From contig WELA01003638.1 in assembly GCA_009602735.1 (NCBI GenBank), positions 598,189 to 662,188 on the forward strand: a DNA stretch of 64,000 nucleotides, given 5' to 3'. The notes under the pieces were generated by a model, which was not told the DNA's origin, did no database searches, and saw only the letters and a program-made list of their open reading frames with translations. Position numbers and translations under genes: made by a program. The stretch's first letter is position 1, and the number at the start of each line of letters is the position of its first letter. This stretch comes from Mesotaenium endlicherianum (taxonomy: Eukaryota > Streptophyta > Zygnematophyceae > Zygnematales > Mesotaeniaceae). Shown here piece by piece: positions 47,700 through 57,339 of the stretch.

Positions 47700-49290
47700 T
47701 CTTTCCAGATCTCTGGACTGAACAGGGATAGAGGCTCAGCTTCACCTGANATAGAGGCTCAACTTCACCTGATGCTACCATTCCAGCCATTTCGGCTAGG
47801 CAGGCCACCAACCCTGCTGGGCTGCTCGGGTCTTCGTCCTCTCCAGCTCCTGTTTTGTCGTCTGAAGATGGGTCTGGGTTCCTGCTGAGTCCATCGGCGT
47901 TGTTGTTGAGCACTCCTGCTCTGTGCACCACCGTCATTTGGTACTCTTGCAGCTTAAGAGCCCAGCGAGCCGACTTACCAGTGAGGTCTCCATTCTTCAT
48001 CAGCCACAGTAATGGTGAGTGATCGGTGATCAGCGTGAAGGGTCTTCCCCACAGATACTCTCTGAAGTGTGTGACAGCCCAAACCACTGCCAGCAGCTCT
48101 CCTTCGTAAAACAAGTAGTTACTCTCCGCTCGATTGTTAGAGCGTGAGGCTAGGGCAATGACATACTCCTCTCTAGGGCTTGCGGCTTGAGTGAGCACTG
48201 CGCCAATTTCCACACGACTCCAGTCAGTTTGCAGATTGAACGGTTTGGAGTAGTCAGGCGTTCGCAAGACTGGGGCTGTTACGAGCCGCTCCTTAAGCTC
48301 GTTCATGGCGTTCTCCTGAGGTTCTGTCCACACAAAAGGTACATCCTTTTTCAGGAGTTCCGTCAAGGGTTTAGCAATTCTGCTATAATCCTTCACAAAC
48401 TTACGATAGTATCCGCTTAGCCCTAACAGAGGTTCCAGCTTAGACACATTCGCAGGTGCAGGTATCTTGTAAATGGCCTCAGTCTTCACAGCCTGAGGGG
48501 ACATAGCATTGTTCCCAATCTCATGTCTTAGGTAAGGCACGTATGCCTCAAAGAATCTGCACTTCCCAGGATGCAACTTCATCTGGAATTTCTCCAGGCG
48601 CTGGAACACTTGTTCCAAGTGCTCGAGGTGCTCCTCTATGGATTTGCTGAATACTACCACATCGTCAATGTATGGTTTAGCAAAATCCAGCTTCTCCGGC
48701 ACTTTATCCATAGTCCTCTGAGATATGGCTGGAACATATTTCAGCTTAAATGGCATTACTGTCCATTGCCAAAGTTCCCTTTGAGCCCAGAAAGCGGTCT
48801 TACCTCGATCTTTTGTTTTCACAAGGATCTGGTTGAAGCCTTGGCGCAGATCGATGATGCTCAACACCTTCCCGGTGGTGGCAATCGCAAAGATCCGCTC
48901 CTGCGTAGGCATCACATAGCTGTCTGGCTCTGTGTAGAGATTCACTCGCCTGTAATCTCCACATATACGAGTGGCAGTGTAATTGTCGGCCTCGTCCTTT
49001 TTAGCGACTACTATTGTGGGAGCCCCATGCACTGAGGTAGATTTTTCAATCATGCGGAGCTTATGCAGCTCTTCGCAAGTTTTCTCCACACAGTTCCATT
49101 CTGTCGGTCTGAGCTTATGCGGCCCAAGCCTGACTGGGTTATCAGTAGTTAGTGTGATCTCACACACACTGGCAGTGGTTCTACCAATCTCCTCCTTAGT
49201 AAAAGCAAACACCTTACGGTGTTTCTTCAGCAACCTTTCTACTTGTGCTCTCTGCTGGGCTGAGACCATTTTCTCAATGGCCAAAGTCTC
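47700..49290 (-). CDS. Element D reverse transcriptase and RNase H region
   Basis: RT has ICGDYRRVNLYTEPDSYVMP, IDLRQGFNQILV and the active site KPYIDDVVVFS, then the thumb-side GLSGYYRKFVKDYS. RNase H has AVLTQAASP, ESNYLFYEGELLAVVWAV and LITDHSPLLWLM. This is a Ty3/gypsy type distinct from A and B, forming its own lineage by eye. Confidence 0.85.
47750..47750. other. Single undetermined base, probable contig join
   Basis: One N lies between two near-identical 21-base stretches (ATAGAGGCTCAGCTTCACCTG type). This suggests two overlapping ends were joined without collapsing the overlap, so local sequence here is unreliable. Confidence 0.7.
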
Positions 49291-49299
49291 AGTTTCAGG

Positions 49300-51150
49300 T
49301 TGCTTCTCCCCAACAAAGGCATCCAGTAGTTGCTATTCCTTGGGTGCAGGTGGGGGCTTTTCGCCCTCATCCTGGCCCTCAGGCTTTTCTGCCTGATTCT
49401 GGCTCTCGGGCTTTTCTGCCTGATTCTTAGGAGGTGGGGTAGCAGGCTTTGCAACTTGCTCCTCCGTTGCCATAGGCTCTGCAGCCTGTTTCCTAGGCTG
49501 TTTACCTTTCCCAATGACGCGTCACCTCTCCTGCAGTGAGGTGTACGTCAGGCGCCTCCGGATGGGTTGCCTCAGGAACATTTCTTCGTCGACTGCAGTC
49601 CAACTGGTCCCGGTTCCTCCTTCTTCACGTGGCCAAGGTTGGTTTGCCACTGGCCAACCTGCAGGATCTGTCCTAGGGCTGATTAACCTTCCCCACTCTT
49701 GCTCAATAATAGCCATACGGGCGACGGTCGTGTCATACTCCTCCCTTGCGGGTGGTGTGACCGTCCATGCCTGCGTCAACGTTTGCGGCCTTTGAGGTGC
49801 CGCTAGTCGTGCGAGGAAAGCATCATTTGCTGCGGTCAAGCGGCTGATGGTGTTTCCCAGATCCATCAGTTCCCATTCTGGGATTGCAGGTGTCATGGGA
49901 GCAGGTGCCTCCGACCTCTGCATTCTAAGATCTAATAGTTGCAACAAGGGCGTGTTCATGCATGGCGGCACACTAATGCCTAATGCCATTGCCCTGCGAA
50001 TCAAGCCGTCCTCTCCTTCTCTCTGCAGAATATCCCGCAGAGGCGGAGGAGGTTGGGCTGTGGTTCCTCGCGGAACGCCCTCTCTCTAAGCCTTCCTCTT
50101 ATGCTTGAAATATTGCTTCAGCATCCTCCTAAAAGATGCGTTACCCTCACGGGCCACCTTGCGCGACCCTCGGGCTTACCTTACGCTGTCTCCACTTTAA
50201 CAGTGCAGGCAGTCACCTCCTGCCGTTGCGGCGGTCGTGCGGTTGACTTGGGCTCTACCACTGGAAGACTGGCAGTAGGGGTAACGGATGTTGGTGACCT
50301 TAATTCTTCTTAAACGTCTGTCGGGCTTGGCCCCATCAGGTGGTCAGCTACCCAGTCGTCTGTCCTCAGCTCCTGTAAGTCAAGCGAATCCAACTCTGGC
50401 GTGGGAAAACGTGGAATTTCTTCCCTGGCGTCCCCTCCTTTGTTGAGTGATGGCAATTCCAACTCTAAGAAGCCTTGCATCTCTGCATCCTCTCCCTCCT
50501 CCGGCTTCTCTGTTCCAGGAGGCGGCGGTTCTTCATCCCCTCCTGTGTTGAGCCTCGCCATGTTGATGATGGCCGACTGTAGAGCGCGAGCTGCTTTCGC
50601 CACTTTCTCTTCCTTGAGTCGAGGGGCGTCTGCTTCCAACAACTGCTCCATGATTTGCCTGGTGATCGACTCAGCTGTGCTGCCAACTGTGTCTTGTGGT
50701 CGCCCTTTGGTCTCTGGCTCTCGGCTCATCATAACAGGTGTGGCGGGCAATCTCCCGACCGTCTCCTTCCTGCGTTCTTCAAAAATCACCTCCAGGCAAA
50801 TGGTCTTTCCAGACCCTCCAGAATTTCCTGAATTCTGATTGCATTCTTCAGCCCATTCGCCAATATTGCACTGGCGTTCTTCATATCTTGACGTTGCCGC
50901 GTCTGGGGATGGGCTTCCAAAGACCTGGTCTTGGGCCATGTTTCGTAACTCAGAAGTGATCTCTTCCTCCCATTCCGGCATCCTCACAAATATTTGGCCG
51001 GAGCGTTCTGCAAATGATGGGACCTCAGGTGATTTACTTGCTGTAGCGCTCGCCAAAGGGTTTGCTTCACCAGTTGCCTGGTCTTCCATGGCTACGTCTT
51101 CTTGCAGCCTTCGCAGCTCTCTTTCCAGAGGGTCGTGTAGAGCCGCCATC
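49300..51150 (-). other. Element D spacer between methyltransferase and RT
   Basis: About 1.8 kb of acidic, Pro- and Ser-rich coding-like sequence (for example EEPPPPGTEKPEEGEDAEM and a repeat around IRQKSPRAR). No recognised domain. Its position between a methyltransferase and RT suggests polyprotein linker or an unknown protein. Confidence 0.5.
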
Positions 51151-52400
51151 CGATTGTCAATTTGCGCCAGTAGGTCAGCTCCGCCACTCTGGTTTCTCTG
51201 AGTGCTTCACCTTGGTCAACCTCAGCTGCGTCCCTTTCAACACCATATTCTTCTTGTTGCTGATGCGCTTCCCTGATAGCTCTCTGATCAGAGATTGGCA
51301 CCACATGGACTCCAATTGTTACTGGTCTCGGCCTGGGCATAGGCTTGTCAGAGAATGTCATCTGCTGCCAAGTCATAATCGTCTCCACCAACCACGTCAT
51401 GGAGTGATGCCCAATCATATTGCCGAATATTTTCCCAGCGTCGTCCTGTCCCACCATCGCAACAATTTCTTGTGCCATGAAATTGGGTACCCCTTGGCAC
51501 ATTCCCTTCTCTTCAGCTGTCGGCTCTCTCCACTGAGCTTCTCTGTCGTGCGCATTCTTAACCAATCCTTGTCCTCCATTCACGAATGCGCGTGATCCTG
51601 GGTATGCCGTGAAGGTGGGCAGCACCACCCTTGGCCGGCCTGGCTCGTTGACGACGTACTGTGGGTAGGAATCCCTCCTGATCACTGGCTTGGTTTCCAC
51701 CATCAGTGCTTCTCCCACAGATACTGCCGTTGGTGTGCGTCGCATAATCTCCTCCATCTCCCTCAGGATTTCAATGGACATGCCGTTGGTCCAGAATAGT
51801 CTGGCCCGGTGTGAGAGTCCTCCGTGCCTGGCGTCGTTGATCAATACATGATGACCCAGGGTGGAGTCCAAGACCAGCCATGGATCTCCTGGCTTCATCT
51901 GGTTGTAATCCATCCCTGCATGTACATTCTCAATCACAAACACTGGTGGGTAGAGATGCTGGCGTTCCCACAGCATACTGATGATTTTCACCATCCATCC
52001 CCAGTGTTGTGCTCGCGGGTCATTGAATCCCCTCCTGTTCCCAGCTTGCGAGAAAGGTTGACAAGGGAATCCCGCAAAGATCCAGTCAATCCTGTAACCA
52101 TACAGGTCCTCAGAGTTCACATCGAGAATGTTTCCTCCAGCAAGACGCACCAAACTAGTAGGCACTTACGCCTTGAAATGGTACATTTGCCGCATCTGAC
52201 TCATGACCTCCTTAAATGCTGTGAAAGCACTCTCATCATTGTCCACATACAGCACTTTGGATACCTGGATACCTCGCTGAATCAGTGAGATGGTTCTAGA
52301 ACCAAGTCCGGCAAACAATTCCAGCACTACTACTCCTCTCCTGCGAATAGGATCTTCCATCCTCACAATGCCTTGCGGCAGCGGGTCTACTCCAGGCATC
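51150..52400 (-). other. Element D C5 cytosine methyltransferase region
   Basis: Conserved motifs occur in the canonical order: motif I (VLELFAGLGSRTISLIQRG), motif IV (FAGFPCQPFSQAGNRRGF, catalytic Cys), motif VI (FVIENVHAG), motif VIII (HRARLFWTNG), a motif IX-like QGVPNF and motif X (GNMIGHHSM). The HRARxFWxN string and the GIQV following motif I resemble the DNMT3/DRM group more than DNMT1, MET1 or the host gene at 28.5 kb. It directly follows gag and protease on the same strand, so it would be expressed as part of the polyprotein or its transcript. Treated as part of a broken element. Confidence 0.85.
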
Positions 52401-54567
52401 AAATTGGCAGCAGACTTAACTGGATAAGGAACTGGCAGCAGCTCTTGCGGGCCACGGTCCCTGTTACTCACAGTTTCCAGTTGCTCCATAATCCGAGGTT
52501 GCCAAACCAAGGGAGTCCGCATGTTGACGCTGGTGTAGCCCTCCTCTTTGCGTTGCATGATGAGGTCATAATGGTCTGGATACGGGTCATTCACACAACA
52601 GTCCAGCAGTCCGTGGTTCGCCTCTCCCGAGCAAACCATTTTTACAGGAATTTCTGTCGGCTGCCGATCTGTCGACTGGTGAGTCACCCTCTGCTTCCGC
52701 AGGTCAATGAGCATACCCAGGGGAATTAGGACTTTTGTCCCCAAGAGAACATCATAGTTCTCTGCCTCTGTCACCGTGCATTCTATGAGCAGTGACGCCT
52801 CCTCAGGTTTCCCCAAGTTTATTGTGATTTTCACAGGCTTGCGGATGATTCCACAAGACTTTGAAATCTGCCCAGATGCAGTCCTCAACTGAAAAAGACT
52901 TTCTTTCAGGTCCCTTGTCGTCAATCTCAGAGCTTTCACAGCTTGCTTTCCCAAGATTATTGGCTGTGCGCCATTGTCCAATAGAATATTGGGAGCGGCC
53001 CAGTCGTTGAACGTCAAAACTCTATCCTTGTTCTGCACTCTCACGGTGCTGAAATTAGTAGGCAGCAAAGCGCTGTTCGCGCCTTCCTCAGCTATGTCCA
53101 GCTGCTGTCCGGCTTCTTCAACCGTGAAAGGATACGTAAGACGCAGATCAGCAAGTGAAAGACAAGGAATGTGCTGAATCCGGTGTTCCACCAGAGCCTT
53201 CAGCTTCTCCAGCAAAAAACTAAATGTCTTGCGTGGCTCAGGCCTGGCTTGTCGTAGCTGCGCAACCTCGTTCTCATCGAGAGTGATCCGAAAGGTCTGA
53301 GGAAGCTTCCCAGCATTCCTTGGAACCAAACGGTCATGATCTGCACGCTCCGCAGCCGTTGCAGCCACGGCCTTCTCAGGCGTCAGCTTCTCGCCTTTGC
53401 AGACGGTCTTTTCGGCCACATCTGCATCATAATAGACATTAGGCACATTTAGTCTTGCAAATTGAGCTTTCAACTCTGCAATCTCTGCACTCATAGCATC
53501 ATACTTCTGGTTACCCTTTCGATTACCAGAGTTATCTTTCTCCTTTTTCTTACCCTTATCTGCCTCTTTCGTGGCAGCATTAGTCCATGGTGGCTTCAGA
53601 TTTGGGTTCTTGGACCAACACTCATCTTCTGAGTGTCCCTTTTTGCTGTAATGTGCGCATACCTGCGCCTTGCTAGCAGACAATTGCTTAGCATCCGGGA
53701 CCGGACAATCTCTCTTCTGATGTCTCAATTTCCCGCAATCCCAACAGCCCTCTGCTGTCTCAACAGCGTTGGCGTGCTTAGCAAACCTATTGAAAGACCC
53801 GCTCTTCTTCTTAAACTGAAAATTAGAGCTATTGGCCTTAGGCTGAAAGGATTCCTCCCTTCTCTCAGGAGCCATAAGCGTCTTAGAAGCCTCCTTGTAC
53901 CAGACTTTACCTTCCTCGATATTGCGTGCTATTTCGGCAGCCTCGTTGATGTTCCAGTCGATTCTGCGTTTCGCAGATAGGTGCGGCCTGACCTCCCGAT
54001 CTGTGTCTTTACCTAGACACAATAAGAATTTGTCAGCCACAATCCTAGGCTCATAGATTCCTACCTTCTTGGCAAGGTCTACCAATCTGGATTTGACCTC
54101 CATCACTGTCTCGTTCTTCTGACGGACAAAATGCACATAACGGTGCACCTTAAGACTGCGATCCTCTGGGAATTTTGCTTCAAGCAACTTAAAGAAATGA
54201 CGCAGACAGTGCTCAGAGTCCAACTGGTCATCCCCAGCCTCCATATCCCTACACCAACTAGCCAACGCTTGCGCATGGCATGCTTCCGTGGTGGCACTAT
54301 CACCATGCTGCCCTGTAAAAGGTGCAGCCCTGCGCGTTACTCGTTCCTGAGCATTAGCAATCTTTTCAGACAATTCTGCACACACTTTACGCAATTCTGC
54401 GACAGACCCAGCATCATCATCTCGAGTAGCCGCTCGCTGCTGACCCTCGGTGAGTTGCTTCATGGCATCTGTTAATTCTTGTGTTAGTGCAGCTAAGTCT
54501 ACGCTTTCAACAGGTGCTGCAGGTTTCGCTCTTCCTGATGACAAAGCGGACAGGCGGGCTTTCGCAG
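52400..54567 (-). other. Element D gag (part), zinc knuckles and protease
   Basis: Gag-type segment (HFFKLLEAKFPEDRSLKVHRY, VMEVKSRLVDLAKKVGI), a CCHC knuckle (CWDCGKLRHQKRDC) and a second related Cys/His cluster, then an aspartic protease (NILLDNGAQPIILGKQAV). The rest of gag lies on the far side of element B. Confidence 0.8.
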
Positions 54568-55282
54568 TGAAATGAATCGACTTACCAAATAGGCGATTAA
54601 CAATTAATAAAGATCTTTATATCAGCAAGTAATCTTATGGTATTTCCGTTAACTAGTTAAACGGCAAAGGACAATACAGCGGGGAATAATACTCGTAAGT
54701 CAAATGCGAGTAAACTAGCATCAATGATGCAAATCAGTAAACTCATACATAAGCAAGGTTAGAAGACAGTGCGTATCAATGGCTTCTCGCCTTGGATTCA
54801 AAGTTCTCTCAGTAAGCTGTACAAGAGAGTTGGCCTCGTTTCCGAATGCCGAACTCGAGAGCAATGCCTAGCATATGTACATGGAATGAGTTTACTGTTC
54901 AACGGTCAGTGCGATGGCACCGCCTACCCGGGAGTTAACCACGTTGGTAGGACCTCGGTTAACCAAATCCACCGCCATCTCCCATCATCCCGAATAGCCA
55001 TCCATCATAGGGATGTCATCTGGCTATTCATCTAGCATATCGCACTTAGATGCATATCAAGGCAGTTCGCTGCTACCGAGTACGGAAGTCAGCTGGCTGT
55101 CAAAGAATGGGTCAGCAAGCTGACTTATATGGACTTCAGCCTGCTGCTTTCGGCTGAGTCATTAAACTGATAATTATGTAAAGTCCAGCAGACTGACTAT
55201 TAACTAAAGTTCAGCAGGCTGAACTTAATTAACTATTATATTTAAATGAATATTATATCCACTAATATACTGATTCATTACA
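54568..55282 (-). repeat. Element B 3' LTR
   Basis: 715 bp; in element orientation it starts TGTAATGAATCAG and ends GATTCATTTCA. A purine tract (GTTGGAGGGAT in element orientation) lies directly before it. It contains several short inverted repeats of the form TCAGC-NN-GCTGA. Confidence 0.93.
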
Positions 55283-55395
55283 ATCCCTCCAACTTAACTT
55301 GTTGTCGCCTCGACAACATTAAACTGCAGAAATTTTAAATAAGGGAACTGAACCTGACCAGCCTCCCTTACTGACTGCCTCTTCAGCGTGTCACC

Positions 55396-57096
55396 TTAAG
55401 GGGTTGTTCCTGGGGCTTCAGGGTCAGGAGACGGAGATCTGGACCTAGATCTGGACAGCCCTCTAGGTCTGTCAGCTGGCCTTCTAAAGAACCCTGTTTG
55501 CTCTAAAGTTGGCCCTCGAGGAGAACGGAGGATGGTGGCCTGCTCTTCAACCACTTGGGTGTTGATTCCCACATAGACAGGCATTCCAGTAGGATGCTGA
55601 AATACATTGGCTAGAGGTACATGCCCCTGAGCGGAGGGGGAGGCTGGCATACCTCTGGCCCACCCGCGTGTCCCTCTTCTGGCACCCCTGTCCTCTGGGG
55701 ATTTCTGTCTGTGTCTGCTGCCCAGTACAGTCAGATCAGCTTCTTCCCCTGCTTGGGCAGGTGGGCTGGGGGAGCGAGCGCGGGGTCCAGTTGTCGCCAT
55801 AACGGGGATCACATTCCACACACCTGATCGTGGTTCTTTAGGAAGTGCCACTGCCTGTCCCTGGGTATCCTGAGTACCTGCTGCTGATGCTTCTCCTCTG
55901 CCTTGTTCTTCTTCCTCATCCTCCTCATCCTCCTCCTCGGAGAGAGTAGGGGTCTCGTCCACTAAGTCGTCCTGCTCCCTAGTAGACATGGAGTAGTCTA
56001 CCGACCTCCCTTTCTTAGGGCGCGCTGGAGGTTGCTTGGCCTTCAGCCTACTGATATCTATCCGGCCTGCATTCTTTGCCCATTTGACAAAGGCATGCTT
56101 TCCCTTAGAGAAGTACTCTCTTCCCCTCCTCCTATGTTCCTTGGTCTCTGCATTCATATTGCTCAGGCATCCATTCAGCCTGGGGTCCCAAGGGGCAATG
56201 TGAGGTGGTAGGATGAGATAGCCGTCTAGGCCATAGTGGAAGTCATCCGGTTGGGCTCGGTCACACTCCTGCTTCTTATTTGTGACGGTCATCCACCTCC
56301 AGTCTGTTGGCTGCTGGTAGTACTGGGGTCCGTGCTCAGCCTTCCTCAGTTTACACGGGAACCAGTGAGGAGAGAACATCTGCTGTCCTGCTTCCCTGGC
56401 CAAGTACTCCCAGCTCCTTCTCTCAACTTCATTGTAAGCTGGCAGGAGTGTGAGGTAGAATACCGTATCCTTAAAGCTATCGAGCCGCGTGCTCACCATC
56501 CAGATGAGTCTTTGATCTCCCACTATTCCCGGTATGGGGACCAGCTTGTCCTCTGAATCATCTGCGAGATACCGGGCCTGCTCTGCTGTATAGCCCACCA
56601 TCTTAGCATAATCTTCGTAAAGGACCACGCCGGTGTGTGTCTCGATGTACCTATCCAGTGCTGTAGCTCCTTCCTTCTGTAGCAGTGTTGTCTGTTCCAG
56701 CCTGTTGATCTCCTGGGCTGCCAGCAATGCTTCCTTCAGGTTATCGAAGTTTTGGCCACCCACCACAGTATACCTGTAAGTGGCCAAGCTCTTCTGTCTG
56801 TCCGCTTCAATCTTTTTTCTTTTCTCCTCTTCTGCCGCTGCCGCTTCTTCTTGCTGTTTCTTCTGTCTCTCCTCCTCAGCCTTCCTGAGGTTTTCCGCTT
56901 CCTGATCCTTCTTCCTCTGTGCCTCTTCTGCCGCCTCTTGTTGCTTGCGGACCCTTTCTTGTTCTCTCCTGGTGAGGGACGTCGCCGCCAGCTCCTTCTG
57001 GTATTGCTCCATTGTCCTCCTGGCTTCTTCTGCCTTGCGCTTTCTGTCCTCCTTTTGTGTGGTGGGCGCCATCCTGCACATGTAACCAGGGCACAA
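55396..57096 (-). CDS. Element B third gene, unknown product
   Basis: About 560 residues; the likely first codon is the ATG at 57072. Residues 1-100 form a strongly charged coiled coil (repeated EEERQKKQQEEAAAAEEEKRKK type). A globular middle part has TYRYTVVGGQNFDNLKEALLAA, DRYIETHTGVVLYEDYAKMVGYT and SWEYLAREAGQQMFSPHWF. Then comes an acidic stretch (SEEEDEEDEEEEQ) and an RS-rich end (RSRSRSPSPDPE). It occupies the place where env lies in some gypsy elements, but shows no signal peptide, membrane span or furin-type site, so envelope is unlikely. A recognisable relative is present in fossil C, so the gene belongs to the family. Function unknown. Confidence 0.85.
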   Translation of the reverse strand: MCPGYMCRMAPTTQKEDRKRKAEEARRTMEQYQKELAATSLTRREQERVRKQQEAAEEAQRKKDQEAENLRKAEEERQKKQQEEAAAAEEEKRKKIEADRQKSLATYRYTVVGGQNFDNLKEALLAAQEINRLEQTTLLQKEGATALDRYIETHTGVVLYEDYAKMVGYTAEQARYLADDSEDKLVPIPGIVGDQRLIWMVSTRLDSFKDTVFYLTLLPAYNEVERRSWEYLAREAGQQMFSPHWFPCKLRKAEHGPQYYQQPTDWRWMTVTNKKQECDRAQPDDFHYGLDGYLILPPHIAPWDPRLNGCLSNMNAETKEHRRRGREYFSKGKHAFVKWAKNAGRIDISRLKAKQPPARPKKGRSVDYSMSTREQDDLVDETPTLSEEEDEEDEEEEQGRGEASAAGTQDTQGQAVALPKEPRSGVWNVIPVMATTGPRARSPSPPAQAGEEADLTVLGSRHRQKSPEDRGARRGTRGWARGMPASPSAQGHVPLANVFQHPTGMPVYVGINTQVVEEQATILRSPRGPTLEQTGFFRRPADRPRGLSRSRSRSPSPDPEAPGTTP

Positions 57097-57103
57097 GTTA
57101 GTA
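57073..57103 (-). promoter_or_regulatory. Predicted branch point and splice acceptor before the element B third gene
   Basis: On the minus strand TACTAAC (57103-57097) is followed 22 bases later by TGTGCAG, then G and the ATG of the third gene. This is a textbook branch point and acceptor. The matching place in fossil C also has a pyrimidine/A-rich stretch and GAGCAG directly before G-ATG. A spliced subgenomic mRNA, as gypsy-type elements use for env, is inferred. Confidence 0.6.
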
Positions 57104-57339
57104 GGATATGGACCTTTGTCATAGGGATTGCAGGAAGTATGTTAGTATTTAGTATAGTGGCTTCGCTGCTGTTTACCTTACAGGATGATTGCTAAAAGTT
57201 GACGTAGTTGCGATGCGCTACACATAAACGTATGAGTGTGTTTTTATCGCTCTCGCTCACTAACTGTCATATATTTTCCCCTCCAACTTAAATGGAGACA
57301 GGACCGCCTGTCACCTTCCCGTGTCAACTGAAATGACAG

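Noticed and set aside
55396-57096. Third gene of element B as an envelope gene
   Set aside because: No signal peptide, membrane span or cleavage motif is visible; it is charged, coiled-coil and RS-rich instead.
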